Shown here piece by piece: positions 27,172-36,333 of a stretch of DNA of 64,000 bases. The translations under genes were made by a program, and so were the position numbers. Under the pieces are notes generated by a model. It ran no database searches and was not told the DNA's origin. It was given only the letters and a program-made list of their open reading frames with translations. Source of the DNA: Demequina flava (GTDB lineage: Bacteria; Actinomycetota; Actinomycetes; Actinomycetales; Demequinaceae); contig NZ_BBRA01000002.1 of the NCBI RefSeq assembly GCF_000975035.1, forward strand, positions 1 to 64,000. The letters run 5' to 3'. Every line of letters starts with the position of its first letter. Position 1 is the stretch's first letter.

Positions 27172-27939
27172 ATGGGAATTCTTGAGGGAAAGAACATCCT
27201 CGTCACCGGCGTGCTGACGGAAGGCTCCATTGCCTTCGACGTCGCACGGTTGTGCCAGGAACAGGGCGCGACCGTTGTTCTCACCGGAGTGGGACGCACA
27301 CTGAAGATCACGCAGGCGATGGGCCGGCGCTTGCCCGTTGAGGCCCAAGTGGTGCCGCTTGACGTGACTGACCCTGAGCAGCTTGGTCAGTTGGCCGACT
27401 CTGTGCGTGAGCACGTGCCTCACCTCGATGGCGTGGTGCACTCCATCGGCTTCGCTCCCCAGAACGTCATGGGCGGCGGCTTCATGGACGGCCCTTGGGA
27501 AGACGTCGCGACGGCCATGCACATCTCTGCTTACTCGCTCAAGGCGCTCGCTGAGGCGACGTTGCCACTGATGAGTGGCGGCGGCTCGATCGTGGGCCTG
27601 ACCTTCGACGGCACCGTTGCCTGGCCTGTCTATGACTGGATGGGTGTAGCCAAGGCCGCACTCGAATCGACGAGCCGCTACGTGGCCCGCGACCTGGGCC
27701 CCCAGGGCATCCGCTGCAACATGGTGTCCGCTGGTCCAATCAAGACCACTGCCGCGAAGAACATCCCCGGCTTCGAGCAGATGGAAGGAACCTGGTCCGA
27801 GCGCGCGCCGCTGGGATGGGACTCCACAGCAACAGAACCCACAGCCAAGGCCGTGACCGCGCTACTAAGCGACTGGTTCCCGGCCACCACCGGAGAAATG
27901 GTGCACGTCGATGGCGGCGTGCACGCGATGGGACAGTGA
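27172..27939 (+). CDS. fabI: Enoyl-ACP reductase (InhA/FabI type)
   Basis: A 255-residue NADH-dependent enoyl reductase for the last step of fatty acid elongation. The atypical SDR loop TGVLTEGSIAFDVARLCQEQ is close to InhA, as is VVHSIGFAPQNVMGGGF. The catalytic Tyr and Lys sit in YDWMGVAKAALES (Tyr-x6-Lys spacing). The start at ATG 27172 follows AGGAGGA; the upstream start at 27130 is rejected. Being InhA-like does not mean mycolates are made; many actinobacteria without mycolates carry this form. Confidence 0.94.
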   Translation: MGILEGKNILVTGVLTEGSIAFDVARLCQEQGATVVLTGVGRTLKITQAMGRRLPVEAQVVPLDVTDPEQLGQLADSVREHVPHLDGVVHSIGFAPQNVMGGGFMDGPWEDVATAMHISAYSLKALAEATLPLMSGGGSIVGLTFDGTVAWPVYDWMGVAKAALESTSRYVARDLGPQGIRCNMVSAGPIKTTAAKNIPGFEQMEGTWSERAPLGWDSTATEPTAKAVTALLSDWFPATTGEMVHVDGGVHAMGQ

Positions 27940-27940
27940 C

Positions 27941-28447
27941 ATGCCGACTTTGATTCTCGCGCGCCACGCTAAGGCGGAGCGCCCCGCAGGACTGCAGGAC
28001 ATGGACCGACCGCTCGCGCTGATTGGTCGCAAGGCCTCAGCACACCTGGGCGAGGAGCTCGTGTCTGCGGGCCTGAGCCCCACCCTCGCGCTGGTGTCCC
28101 CAGCCAATCGCACCCAGCAGACATGGGGCCTCATGTCTTCCGGGTTTGACCAGTGCGAACTGCGCACGGTTGACGACCTCTACGAGACGCACGTCGACGG
28201 ACTCCTTGACGTCCTGCGTGAACTCGGTGATGAGGACTCTGTTCTTGTGGTCGGGCACGAGCCGACGTCCTCGGCCACCGCCGCATACCTGGCCTCAGAT
28301 GAATCCGACACGCCCGCTTTGAAGTCCGTGGCACAGGGCCTGAGTACCGCGACGGCAGCAGTGTTGACGTTCGACGGCGCTTGGTCTGAGCTGGGCTCGC
28401 GTACCGCGCAGCTCACGCAGGTTGTGTCCGGCCGCGACGTCGAATGA
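27941..28447 (+). CDS. SixA-type histidine phosphatase
   Basis: A 168-residue phosphohistidine phosphatase of the histidine-acid family. The N-terminal LILARHAKAE carries the catalytic Arg-His, and the second His is in VLVVGHEPTSSATAAYLAS. SixA-like proteins dephosphorylate phosphohistidine domains; the partner is unknown here. ATG 27941 lies just after the fabI stop (TGA then C). Confidence 0.85.
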   Translation: MPTLILARHAKAERPAGLQDMDRPLALIGRKASAHLGEELVSAGLSPTLALVSPANRTQQTWGLMSSGFDQCELRTVDDLYETHVDGLLDVLRELGDEDSVLVVGHEPTSSATAAYLASDESDTPALKSVAQGLSTATAAVLTFDGAWSELGSRTAQLTQVVSGRDVE

Positions 28448-28460
28448 CCTCGTAGTACGT

Positions 28461-28491
28461 AGCGTGGGCGCGTGATGAGCGCGTCCACGCT
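28461..28491. terminator. Bidirectional terminator hairpin
   Basis: 12-bp stem (28461-28472 with 28480-28491, one G-T pair) and a 7-base loop. It fills the gap between two converging genes. The T-run is weak on both sides. Confidence 0.6.
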
Positions 28492-28496
28492 TCCAG

Positions 28497-28985
28497 TCAG
28501 TCGTGACCGTCACCCCTGTCCATGGTGCCGGACGCATTGATCTCGATTGTGCGGTGTACCGAAGCGCGTCGTTCCGCTATCGCCCAGCGCTGAGCCTTGA
28601 GCGTGAAGTTGTCCTCATAAGTTCCAGCGGTCAGCGTGCGCGTGCCATCGGAATGCTCTGTGAGTACCCACACATCCGTGAGCACATATGCCTCGTCCGC
28701 TCCGCGCAGGGTGACAACCGTGTTGGAGTTCCAGTGGTGCATGCCAGGCTGACTGTTCCACTGCCGCAAAATGGCCTGGCGGGTCTCAGCGTGTCCGGCG
28801 AATGCGGCGCTTCCCACATCCCACACGCCATCGGGGTGAAATGCTCCCAAGAACCGAGTGAGATCACGTTTGTTGGCGCCGTGCGAGTAGGCCGCAATGA
28901 CCTCTCGAATCTCTTCCCGAGCCTCGAGCGCCGCTAGGCGCTCGAGCACAGACTCGACAAGAAGGTCCGGCTTAGGGGACACCAT
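28497..28985 (-). CDS. SnoaL-like (NTF2-fold) protein
   Basis: A 162-residue protein of the SnoaL-like/NTF2 fold. The N-terminal helix LAALEAREEIREVIAAYSHG is followed by FHPDGVWDVG and MHHWNSNTVVTL, a pattern usual in small nuclear-transport-factor-2-like enzymes and ring-hydroxylating dioxygenase beta-like proteins. Function unknown. It starts 23 bases after the serB stop on the same strand, so it is probably the last gene of the glgC-serB unit. Confidence 0.72.
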   Translation of the reverse strand: MVSPKPDLLVESVLERLAALEAREEIREVIAAYSHGANKRDLTRFLGAFHPDGVWDVGSAAFAGHAETRQAILRQWNSQPGMHHWNSNTVVTLRGADEAYVLTDVWVLTEHSDGTRTLTAGTYEDNFTLKAQRWAIAERRASVHRTIEINASGTMDRGDGHD

Positions 28986-29008
28986 GGCGCTTCGTGAGAT
29001 GCGGGGCT

Positions 29009-29647
29009 CTAGCCGCGGGCATCGATGACGTCGACGACTGCCATCAAAGACGGCTCGTTCACCGCAGCATCGGCTTGACTTTGTACAACGGGCTTCGCGT
29101 TGAACGCGATCCCGAGCCCCGCTGCCGCCATCATGTCCAGGTCGTTGGCGCCGTCGCCGACAGCCACTGCATGGGCCGGATCGACTCCCACCTGTGCGGC
29201 GTACTCACGCAGCGCCGTCGCCTTCGCGGCACGGTCGATGACCGGCCCCAGTGTGCGTCCCGTGAGCTTGCCGTCTGCGACCTCGAGCCGGTTGGCCCGG
29301 TACAGCGAGATACCGATCTTTTCCGCGAGGGGACCAACGACCTCCTCGAAACCGCCAGAGACGAGCGCTGCGGTCCATCCGCGGGCCTGGAGCGTGGAGA
29401 TGAGCTCGTGAGCACCAGGAGTGAACTGAACTTCGTCCAAAACTTCCGCGAAAACGGTGTCGGGCACGCCTTCGAGGGTTGCCACCCGCTGTCGCAGTGA
29501 CTCTCCAAAGTCGATCTCGCCACGCATGGCGGCCTCTGTCACTGCCGCTACTTCAGGCTCCGTGCCAGCGCGCGCCGCAATCATCTCGATGACTTCGGAG
29601 GTAATGAGGGTGGAATCAACATCCAGGATGATGAGTCCTGCGCTCAT
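29009..29647 (-). CDS. serB: Phosphoserine phosphatase
   Basis: A 212-residue HAD phosphatase for the last step of serine synthesis. The nucleophile motif is [15 protein letters not shown] (about residues 8-22), followed by [17 protein letters not shown] and the metal-binding [18 protein letters not shown]. It is the short, single-domain form, lacking the ACT domains of mycobacterial SerB2. Its ATG overlaps the glgC stop by 4 bases. Confidence 0.93.
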   Translation of the reverse strand: MSAGLIILDVDSTLITSEVIEMIAARAGTEPEVAAVTEAAMRGEIDFGESLRQRVATLEGVPDTVFAEVLDEVQFTPGAHELISTLQARGWTAALVSGGFEEVVGPLAEKIGISLYRANRLEVADGKLTGRTLGPVIDRAAKATALREYAAQVGVDPAHAVAVGDGANDLDMMAAAGLGIAFNAKPVVQSQADAAVNEPSLMAVVDVIDARG

Positions 29648-30885
29648 GCGCTCACCACTGTGCCCTTGGGGATGACGGTGATGCCGGAGTCCGTGACAGT
29701 GAATCCGCGCTCGATGTCGCTTTGGCGGTCGATGCCGACGCGTGCGCCCTCTTCGACGACCACGTTCTTATCCAAAATGGCGCGGTGAACTTGGGCATGC
29801 CGGTGAACCATGACGTGGTCCAGCAAGATCGAGTCAGACACCGTTGACCACGAGTGCAGGCGCACGCCAGGCGAGAGCACTGAACCCGTCACTGTGGCAC
29901 CTGAGACGATCACGCCAGGGGAGACGACAGAGTCTGCGGCGTGGCCGAGGCGTCCCTCCTCCGAGTGAATAAACTTCGCGGGAGGCTCGGTAATGAGTCC
30001 CTGGTGGAGGGGCCATTCGTGGTTGTACACGTTGAAAATTGGCTGCACAGCGATGAGATCCATGTGTGCGTCGTAGTAGGAGTCAATAGTTCCCACGTCG
30101 CGCCAGTAGTCGCGGTCCCGGTCGGTGGAGCCGGGCACATCGTTGTCGACGAAGTCGTAGAAGCCGCACGTGCCCTTGTCGACGAAGTGCGGGACGATGT
30201 CGCCGCCCATGTCGTGCTTGGAACTGTCAGATTCCGCGTCGGCCTTCAGCGCAGCCAGAAGCGGTTCCACGGACGCGACATAGTTACCCATCGACGCCAA
30301 GACCTCGCCGGGGGAGTCAGGCAATCCCTCGGGGTCAGTGGGCTTTTCTAGGAACGCGCGGATGCGTCCTGGGTTTTCCTTGTCGATGTCGATCACGCCG
30401 AACTGGTCAGCGAGCTCAATGGGCTGACGGATTCCTGCAACCGTGAAGTCTGCTCCCGAGGCAATGTGAGAGTCGACCATCTGCGAGAAGTCCATGCGGT
30501 ACACGTGGTCGGCACCGACAATCACCACGATGTCCGGCTGCTCATCTTCGATGATGTTGACCGTCTGATAGATCGCGTCAGCGCTTCCCAAATACCAGTG
30601 CTTACCGCGGCGCTGCTGCGCCGGAACGGGAGCCACGTAGTTGCCCAGCAACGGCGACATGCGCCACGTGCGCGCAATATGGCGGTCCATCGAGTGAGAC
30701 TTGTACTGCGTCAGCACCACGACGTGCAAGTAACGCGAGTTCACCAAATTGGACAACGCGAAGTCGATCAGCCGGTACGTGCCGCCAAAGGGAACTGCTG
30801 GCTTGGCACGCGCAGCGGTGAGGGGCATCAGGCGCTTGCCCTCACCTCCGGCAAGGACGATGGCAAGTACTTTCGGTTCGGGCAT
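29644..30885 (-). CDS. glgC: Glucose-1-phosphate adenylyltransferase
   Basis: 413 residues from ATG 30885. It makes ADP-glucose for glycogen or maltosyl units. The N-terminal [19 protein letters not shown] is the nucleotidyltransferase signature, with RLIDFALSN and GSADAIYQT following. The C-terminal part has left-handed beta-helix hexapeptides ([19 protein letters not shown]). The open frame extends far upstream to 31770, but that region overlaps divergent glgA and is rejected; a -10 hexamer six bases before 30885 supports the shorter start. Divergent from glgA, as in Mycobacterium. Confidence 0.95.
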   Translation of the reverse strand: MPEPKVLAIVLAGGEGKRLMPLTAARAKPAVPFGGTYRLIDFALSNLVNSRYLHVVVLTQYKSHSMDRHIARTWRMSPLLGNYVAPVPAQQRRGKHWYLGSADAIYQTVNIIEDEQPDIVVIVGADHVYRMDFSQMVDSHIASGADFTVAGIRQPIELADQFGVIDIDKENPGRIRAFLEKPTDPEGLPDSPGEVLASMGNYVASVEPLLAALKADAESDSSKHDMGGDIVPHFVDKGTCGFYDFVDNDVPGSTDRDRDYWRDVGTIDSYYDAHMDLIAVQPIFNVYNHEWPLHQGLITEPPAKFIHSEEGRLGHAADSVVSPGVIVSGATVTGSVLSPGVRLHSWSTVSDSILLDHVMVHRHAQVHRAILDKNVVVEEGARVGIDRQSDIERGFTVTDSGITVIPKGTVVSA

Positions 30886-30891
30886 ATTGTC

Positions 30892-30897
30892 AGCATA
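30892..30897 (-). promoter_or_regulatory. Candidate -10 element for leaderless glgC
   Basis: On the minus strand TATGCT lies six bases before ATG 30885. It fixes the glgC start. Confidence 0.5.
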
Positions 30898-30944
30898 GGG
30901 GCATGTTTGGCGCGTGAACAGGGTGTACGCGCCGCTCAAAGCGA

Positions 30945-30950
30945 TACCGT
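30945..30950 (+). promoter_or_regulatory. Candidate -10 element for leaderless glgA
   Basis: TACCGT lies seven bases before ATG 30958. With the glgC element it makes a 72-base divergent control region. Confidence 0.5.
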
Positions 30951-30957
30951 GGGATAC

Positions 30958-32160
30958 ATGCGAGCAGACATCCTCACCCGCGAGTACCCACCACACATCT
31001 ATGGCGGCGCCGGTGTACACGTCACCGAACTGGCTGCAGTGCTGCGTCAACACATGGACGTCGAAGTCCGCGCGTTCGACGGGCCGCGTGATGAACCTGG
31101 CGTGACGGGCTATGACGCCCTTGGCGGTGGCGTGGGTGATGCCTCGCTCGACGTGCTGGCCCACAACCTCCCAATGGCGAACGACTGCGCCGGCGCGGAC
31201 CTTGTGCATTCGCACACCTGGTACGCGAACATGGCCGGTCACTTGGCCGCGAAGCTGCATGGCATTCCGCACATCATTAGTGCCCACTCGCTTGAACCTC
31301 TGCGCCCGTGGAAGGCAGAGCAGCTCGGCGGCGGGTATCGCGTGTCCTCGTGGATCGAGCAGACGGCGTACGAAGGCGCCGACGCGATCATCGCGGTCTC
31401 CGGCGGGATGCGCGACGACGTTTTGCGCTCGTACCCCAACGTTGATCCCGAGCGCGTGCACGTGATCCACAACGGCATCGATGTGGACGCGTGGGCCGCC
31501 CCTGAGACTGATGACGAACGCACGGCGGCCGATGCCGTGGTCGCCGATTGGGGTATCGACCCCAATCGTCCTGCGATCGTTTTCGTAGGCCGCATCACGC
31601 GACAGAAGGGCTTGCCGCTGTTCTTGCGCGCTGTGGAGCAGTTGCCGCCCGAGGTCCAGGTGGTGTTGTGCGCCGGTGCACCTGACACCAAAGACATCAT
31701 GACTGAGGTCTCTGGCTTGGTCTCGAGTCTTCAGGAGCGCCGCGACGGTGTGATCTGGATCGACAAGCACTTGCCGCGTCCTGAATTGGTCGCGGTCCTC
31801 GATGCCTGCACGGCATTTGTGTGCCCCAGTGTGTACGAGCCGCTGGGCATCGTGAACCTTGAAGCAATGGCGGTCGGTCTGCCCGTCGTCGCGACGGCGA
31901 CGGGAGGAATCCCCGAGGTCGTTGTCGACGGTGAAACGGGAATCTTGGTCCCCATCGAGCAGGTCAGCGACGGTACGGGGACCCCGATCGATCCCGATCG
32001 GTACATCGCCGATCTCGCGGCAGCGCTGGCAGAGGTGGTGTCTGACCTAGACCGTGCCAAGGAGTGGGGCGCGGCCGGTCGAGCCCGAGCCGCGGAGCAC
32101 TTCTCGTGGGAAACCATCGGCGAGCGCACGGCAGCCCTATATAACGACATCCTCCGATAG
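30958..32160 (+). CDS. glgA: Glycogen synthase/maltose-1-phosphate synthase (GlgA/GlgM)
   Basis: A 400-residue GT4-type glycosyltransferase. The N-terminal [20 protein letters not shown] is typical of actinobacterial GlgA. The donor-binding C-terminal half has [20 protein letters not shown] and the EX7E region [16 protein letters not shown]. The mycobacterial homologue (Rv1212c) joins ADP-glucose to glucose-1-phosphate to give maltose-1-phosphate for the GlgE pathway, so GlgM is the better functional name if the same holds here. Starts upstream of 30958 would run over glgC. Confidence 0.92.
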   Translation: MRADILTREYPPHIYGGAGVHVTELAAVLRQHMDVEVRAFDGPRDEPGVTGYDALGGGVGDASLDVLAHNLPMANDCAGADLVHSHTWYANMAGHLAAKLHGIPHIISAHSLEPLRPWKAEQLGGGYRVSSWIEQTAYEGADAIIAVSGGMRDDVLRSYPNVDPERVHVIHNGIDVDAWAAPETDDERTAADAVVADWGIDPNRPAIVFVGRITRQKGLPLFLRAVEQLPPEVQVVLCAGAPDTKDIMTEVSGLVSSLQERRDGVIWIDKHLPRPELVAVLDACTAFVCPSVYEPLGIVNLEAMAVGLPVVATATGGIPEVVVDGETGILVPIEQVSDGTGTPIDPDRYIADLAAALAEVVSDLDRAKEWGAAGRARAAEHFSWETIGERTAALYNDILR

Positions 32161-32163
32161 GCT
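32158..32163 (+). promoter_or_regulatory. Candidate -10 element for the ABC ATPase gene
   Basis: TAGGCT overlaps the glgA stop codon and lies eight bases before ATG 32172. Confidence 0.4.
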
Positions 32164-32171
32164 GAGCGACC

Positions 32172-32954
32172 ATGACCGAGGTGCTGAATTTCGCAGGCGT
32201 GCAGTTGCGCCGCGGAGACAATCCGATCCTGCGAGACATTGACTGGAGTGTCGACTCCTCACAGCGGTGGGTAATTCTGGGCCCCAACGGTGCAGGCAAG
32301 ACGACGCTGACCAACATTGCCTCTGCCCGCATGCACCCGTCTGAGGGGCAGGTCACGGTGTTGGGCGAGGTCCTGGGCCACACCGACACTCACGACCTCC
32401 GCACTCGAGTGGGTCTCACGTCCGCAGCGCTTGCCGACCGAATCCCCGACGACGAAACCGTGCGTGACGTCGTCATGACCGCCGCGTACGGAGTGACCGG
32501 ACGTTGGCGAGAAGAGTACGAGCAGATTGACGAAACTCGTGCGGATGATCTCCTCGCGGCTTTCGGCATGCTCGATTTCACGAACCGCGCGTTCTGGACG
32601 CTCTCCGAGGGAGAACGTAAGCGCGTACAGATCGCCCGCGCGCTCATGACCGACCCGGAACTTCTCATCCTGGACGAGCCTGCAGCTGGTCTGGACCTCG
32701 GAGGCCGCGAAGAGTTGCTTGCGGCCTTGACCGAGATCGCTAGCGATCGGCGTTCGCCCGCCATGGTGATGGTGACCCATCACGTCGAGGAAATCCCGCA
32801 GGACTTCACGCACGCACTGCTGTTGCGCGAGGGTCGGATCGTGGCCGCTGGACCGCTTCACCAGACCATCACGTCGGCCACCTTGTCTGAGGCCTACAAC
32901 ATGCCTGTTGCGCTCCACGCTCACCAGGGTCGCTGGACCGCCCGCAAGGCCTAG
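32172..32954 (+). CDS. ABC transporter-type ATP-binding protein, stand-alone
   Basis: A 260-residue ATPase. Walker A GPNGAGKTTLTN is near residue 38, the signature is LSEGERKRVQIARAL (Gly-Glu variant of LSGGQ), Walker B is LLILDEPAAGLDLGG, and the switch His is in VTHHVEEIPQ. No permease gene is next to it. It resembles stand-alone ATPases of the YlmA/PhrA type rather than an importer subunit. The substrate or function is unknown. It starts 11 bases after the glgA stop. Confidence 0.82.
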   Translation: MTEVLNFAGVQLRRGDNPILRDIDWSVDSSQRWVILGPNGAGKTTLTNIASARMHPSEGQVTVLGEVLGHTDTHDLRTRVGLTSAALADRIPDDETVRDVVMTAAYGVTGRWREEYEQIDETRADDLLAAFGMLDFTNRAFWTLSEGERKRVQIARALMTDPELLILDEPAAGLDLGGREELLAALTEIASDRRSPAMVMVTHHVEEIPQDFTHALLLREGRIVAAGPLHQTITSATLSEAYNMPVALHAHQGRWTARKA

Positions 32955-32980
32955 CTGAACCGCGCCCAAGTCATCCTTGA

Positions 32981-33005
32981 GGCCGATGCCTTCACAGCAT
33001 CGGCC
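32981..33005 (+). terminator. Hairpin built from two inverted copies of GGCCGATGC
   Basis: GGCCGATGC (32981-32989) and GCATCGGCC (32997-33005) form a perfect 9-bp stem with a 7-base loop CTTCACA. It lies between the ABC ATPase and nfeD and may end transcription, although only three Ts follow at 33014-33016. The arms are the window-wide repeated nonamer. Confidence 0.55.
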
Positions 33006-33037
33006 CTGCTAGGTTTCCCCGTATAGGAGGTGAAGCC

Positions 33038-33478
33038 ATGGATTCTCTGTGGTGGTTTGTCGCTGCGATCGTGCTCGGCATCGTTGAGATCTTCACGTTA
33101 GACCTGGTGTTTGCGATGCTCGCCGCCGGGGCTCTCGCAGGTGGTGCAGCCGCGCTGCTGGGAGCACCTTTCTGGCTGTGCATGGTCATCGCGTGTGTTG
33201 TCGCGGCGTTGATGATTCTGACGCTGCGACCGTGGCTGCTGAAGTCCATTCGCGCCCGGTCTGTCCTGGTCGAGACGAACTCTGCGGCACTCGTGGGCGA
33301 AGACGCCCGCGCAGTCGATGAGGTCACCGAATTTCGTGGCCGCATCAAGTTGGGCGGCGAAGTGTGGTCAGCACGTACGCGCGATGACGCCGAGCCCATT
33401 TCAGAAGGCACGGACGTCACCGTGATCGAGATTAAGGGCGCGACGGCAATCGTCGAGCCAGAGAAGAAGGGGGAGTAA
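33038..33478 (+). CDS. NfeD-like membrane protein (short form)
   Basis: 146 residues, with two or three N-terminal membrane segments (WWFVAAIVLGIVEIFTLDLV, FAMLAAGALAGGAAALLG, CMVIACVVAALMILTL) and a C-terminal OB-like domain (about 85-146, ALVGEDARAVDEV and IKLGGEVWSA). This is the short NfeD form without the protease domain. It pairs with the SPFH protein starting 3 bases later, as usual. It has a perfect AGGAGGTGA ribosome site at 33026-33034, the best in the window. Confidence 0.88.
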   Translation: MDSLWWFVAAIVLGIVEIFTLDLVFAMLAAGALAGGAAALLGAPFWLCMVIACVVAALMILTLRPWLLKSIRARSVLVETNSAALVGEDARAVDEVTEFRGRIKLGGEVWSARTRDDAEPISEGTDVTVIEIKGATAIVEPEKKGE

Positions 33479-33481
33479 CTC

Positions 33482-34558
33482 ATGTCTATTGCACAGATTG
33501 TGATTACCATCATCGCGATTGTTTTGGCGATCTTCGTGATCGCAGCACTCGCCAAGGCGGTCCAGATCGTTCCGCAGACGGAAGCGCGCGTCGTCGAGCG
33601 CCTCGGACGCTACAACCGCACCATGGAGGCCGGCATGCACTTGCTGGTTCCCTTCATCGACAAGGTCCGCCAGAAGGTCGATCTTCGCGAGCAGGTGGTT
33701 TCCTTCCCACCGCAAAACGTCATCACCTCGGACAACCTGAACGTCGAGATCGACACGGTCGTCTACTTCCAGGTGACGAACGCCAAGGCGGCCGTTTACG
33801 AGATCGCCAGCTACATCGTTGGTATGCAGCAGCTCACGGTCACCACGATCCGTAACGTGATCGGAACCATGGACCTCGAGCAGTCGCTCACCAGCCGTGA
33901 TCAGATCAATGGCCAGCTGCGCACTGTGCTCGATGAGGCCACGGGCAAGTGGGGCATCCGCGTGGGTCGCGTCGAGCTCAAGGCGATTGACCCGCCGCTG
34001 TCCATCAAGGACTCGATGGAGAAGCAGATGCGCGCCGAGCGTGACCGTCGTGCCGCCATCCTGACGGCGGAGGGTGTCAAGCAGTCGCAGATCCTCACCG
34101 CAGAGGGTGAAAAGCAGTCGGCCATTCTGCGCGCTGAGGGTGAGGCTCAGGCCGCGATCCTCAACGCCGAGGGTGAGGCCCGAGCCATTCTTCAGGTGTT
34201 CGACGCCATTCACGAGGGTGACGCGGACTCCAAGCTGCTCGCATACCAGTACCTCCAGGTGCTGCCGGAGATCGCGAAGACCGACTCGAACAAGGTGTGG
34301 TTTGTGCCCACCGAGTTCACCGGAGCGCTCAAGTCCATTTCCGCCGCCTTTGGGCAGGAAGAGCAGCTTGATCCGTTGACTCGTGACCAAGATCGCGATC
34401 GTGAGCGTTCCTCACGCATCACCTCAGCACTGGCGGACCCGGCCGAGGCGCTCCGCCAGGCCAAGCAGGAGGTCGAGGACGCGACGTCTGACGCCACCGA
34501 CGCCGGAACGCGCTCTGGCCGTCCCTTCAACCCGGACGCCGAGCGCGGCCAGCAGTAG
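33482..34558 (+). CDS. SPFH/stomatin-like membrane protein
   Basis: A 358-residue prohibitin-homology protein. One N-terminal membrane helix (about 4-25) is followed by the band-7 domain (VPQTEARVVERLGRYNRTME to about residue 190). Then come four tandem 11-residue repeats at 193-203, 204-214, 215-225 and 226-236 (pattern ILxAEGExQxA) forming a coiled coil. The C-terminus is a charged tail. Members form membrane scaffolds with NfeD partners. The repeats are visible in DNA at 34058-34189. A strong hairpin follows the stop. Confidence 0.9.
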   Translation: MSIAQIVITIIAIVLAIFVIAALAKAVQIVPQTEARVVERLGRYNRTMEAGMHLLVPFIDKVRQKVDLREQVVSFPPQNVITSDNLNVEIDTVVYFQVTNAKAAVYEIASYIVGMQQLTVTTIRNVIGTMDLEQSLTSRDQINGQLRTVLDEATGKWGIRVGRVELKAIDPPLSIKDSMEKQMRAERDRRAAILTAEGVKQSQILTAEGEKQSAILRAEGEAQAAILNAEGEARAILQVFDAIHEGDADSKLLAYQYLQVLPEIAKTDSNKVWFVPTEFTGALKSISAAFGQEEQLDPLTRDQDRDRERSSRITSALADPAEALRQAKQEVEDATSDATDAGTRSGRPFNPDAERGQQ

Positions 34559-34578
34559 TCGCCTGTACCGCTCGTCAG

Positions 34579-34609
34579 CGCCCCCGTCACCGTCAAGGTG
34601 CCGGGGGCG
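34579..34609 (+). terminator. Terminator after the nfeD-SPFH pair
   Basis: CGCCCCCG pairs with CGGGGGCG and CACC with GGTG, with one mismatch between, around the loop GTCAA. Very GC-rich, with no T-run. It sits 20 bases after the stop. Confidence 0.65.
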
Positions 34610-34710
34610 TTGCGCTCTACCCACCCATTTCCCCTGGCCGTACATACTCGGCGGGAATTCGAGCCCCGCCGGCTCCTGGCCGTCGATTCTCGGTGGCCCG
34701 GGCGCACTGA

Positions 34711-34716
34711 GACAAT
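34711..34716 (+). promoter_or_regulatory. Candidate -10 element for the SpoU methyltransferase gene
   Basis: GACAAT lies six bases before GTG 34723, a leaderless arrangement. Confidence 0.35.
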
Positions 34717-34722
34717 GAGGCT

Positions 34723-35514
34723 GTGATCACCGACCCCACCGACCCGCGGCTTGACGACTACCGCAACCTCACCGACGTGGCGCTGCGCCGCAAACTCGAG
34801 CCCGAGCGCGGCCTGTACATGGCGGAGGGCGCCAAGGTGATCGAGCGAGCCCTCACGGCCGGACACCAGCCCCGGTCAATTCTCGTGAGCGAGAAGTGGG
34901 AACCGGGCATCCGCGAGGTCCTTGAGCGCACCGGCGCGACGACAGACGTCTACGTCGCACCAGAGTCGCTCCTTGAGAACGTCACCGGCTACCAGGTCCA
35001 CCGCGGAGCTTTGGCCGCCATGCATCGGCCCGCTCTCACCGATCCCGCGGACCTGGTGAAGAATGCGCGGCGCGTGATTGTGCTCGAAAGTATCGTCGAC
35101 CACACCAACGTTGGCGCGATTTTCCGCTCGGCCGCAGGAATCGGGGCTGACGCGATCCTGGTCGCGCCCACCTGCGCCGACCCGCTCTACCGACGCAGCG
35201 TGAAAGTGTCGATGGGCACGGTGTTTCAGGTGCCGTGGACACGCGCGGAAAACTGGCCCGGGACGCTCACCGACCTTCGCGACCAAGGCTTTGCTGTGGG
35301 GGCGCTGGCGCTATCGGCCGATGCTGTGAGCCTGGATGAGTTTGCGGCCGCCGGTCACGAGCGAATCGCCTTGGTTATGGGGGCTGAGGGGGATGGATTG
35401 AGTCGCGCGGCGCAGCAGGCGGCCGAGAGAATCGTCACCATACCCATGGCGGGAGGGGTGGACTCGCTCAACGTCGCCGCAGCCGCCGCGGTGGCGCTGT
35501 GGGCGGTGCGCTGA
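34723..35514 (+). CDS. TrmH/SpoU-family RNA 2'-O-methyltransferase
   Basis: A 263-residue SPOUT methyltransferase. The N-terminal substrate-binding part (RRKLEPERGLYMAEGAKVIE) resembles L30e-like domains. The catalytic part has motif I (VDHTNVGAIFRSAAGIGADA), motif II (ALVMGAEGDGLSRA) and motif III (IPMAGGVDSLNVAAAAAVAL). It methylates a ribose in rRNA or tRNA; the target cannot be read. Length and motif set are normal. Confidence 0.9.
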   Translation: MITDPTDPRLDDYRNLTDVALRRKLEPERGLYMAEGAKVIERALTAGHQPRSILVSEKWEPGIREVLERTGATTDVYVAPESLLENVTGYQVHRGALAAMHRPALTDPADLVKNARRVIVLESIVDHTNVGAIFRSAAGIGADAILVAPTCADPLYRRSVKVSMGTVFQVPWTRAENWPGTLTDLRDQGFAVGALALSADAVSLDEFAAAGHERIALVMGAEGDGLSRAAQQAAERIVTIPMAGGVDSLNVAAAAAVALWAVR

Positions 35515-35577
35515 ATCACGGTGAATGACCACTCTGTTGGTTGACGAAGTGGTGCATGTCAGGGTCTACTGAGATAC

Positions 35578-35593
35578 TCGAACATATGTTCGA
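35578..35593 (+). promoter_or_regulatory. LexA (SOS) box of the mutasome operon
   Basis: TCGAACATATGTTCGA is a perfect 16-base palindrome matching the actinobacterial SOS box (TCGAAC-N4-GTTCGA). It lies 35 bases before the imuA ATG. A 6-bp hairpin (CGCGAG/CTCGCG, 35595-35611) follows. DNA damage induction of the three genes downstream is strongly implied. Confidence 0.88.
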
Positions 35594-35628
35594 ACGCGAG
35601 GGTTTCTCGCGATGACCAGTGGAGTGAC

Positions 35629-36333
35629 ATGTCGACCCAATCGCCGACCCCGGACGCCGCTCAGCAGCAGCGACTGGCTCGCGCGCGCGATGCGCTTCAG
35701 GGCGTGCAGGCGCGCTGGGGTGTGACGCGTGAAGCGCAGCAGGCTCCAGCTGTGTTGCCCCTGTCGGAGGGCGTAGCCGAGGTGATGCCGGCGGGGCTCA
35801 CTCGCGGCCACGTGGTGCGCGTGCAGGGCTCAACCTCACTCATGCTGGCGCTAGCGGCGGAAGGGTCCAAGGAGGGGTCCTGGGCTGCAGTGATCGGCAT
35901 GCCCGCGGTGGGTGCTGTCGCGGCTGCACGGCGAGGAATGGACTTGTCGCGGCTCGTCCTCGTTCCGCAGCCGGGGGCTCAAGCGGCGGCTGCTGCGGGC
36001 GCCTGCGTTGACGGCATGGACCTCATACTGCTTGGCGCGAACCTTGCCTTGTCCGACGGCGATCGTCGCCGGCTCGCGGCCAGGGCGAAGGAACGCGGTT
36101 GCGTGATCCTCACTTCGGGACGGTGGCCCGGGGCGCAGACGGACCTCCACGTGGAACGCACGCGCTGGAGCGGGCTAGGAGCAGGGGGTGGACGGCTACG
36201 CAAGAGCGAGATGACGGTGGCGGTCACCGGTCGCAGACAGTCGGGGGTGCGGCGGGTCCGGGTGGTCCTGGATCGGGACGATGCTTGGGTGTCGTCGTCA
36301 GCGTCCGCGACGGTTCGCGAGGGGGCGGCATGA
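35629..36333 (+). CDS. imuA: ImuA', mutasome accessory protein
   Basis: A 234-residue RecA-like protein without an intact Walker A, as is usual for actinobacterial ImuA'. The stretch LTRGHVVRVQGSTSLMLALA stands where RecA has its P-loop. ImuA' connects ImuB and DnaE2 in translesion synthesis. The start ATG 35629 follows a GGAG at 35621-35624. Overlaps imuB by 4 bases. Recognition relies mainly on operon position and fold-like pattern. Confidence 0.82.
   Translation: MSTQSPTPDAAQQQRLARARDALQGVQARWGVTREAQQAPAVLPLSEGVAEVMPAGLTRGHVVRVQGSTSLMLALAAEGSKEGSWAAVIGMPAVGAVAAARRGMDLSRLVLVPQPGAQAAAAAGACVDGMDLILLGANLALSDGDRRRLAARAKERGCVILTSGRWPGAQTDLHVERTRWSGLGAGGGRLRKSEMTVAVTGRRQSGVRRVRVVLDRDDAWVSSSASATVREGAA

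Noticed and set aside
30886-31770. An N-terminal extension of glgC of nearly 300 residues
   Set aside because: It would overlap the divergent glgA gene on the other strand. The extension has no glgC-like sequence, and a -10 element sits six bases before ATG 30885.
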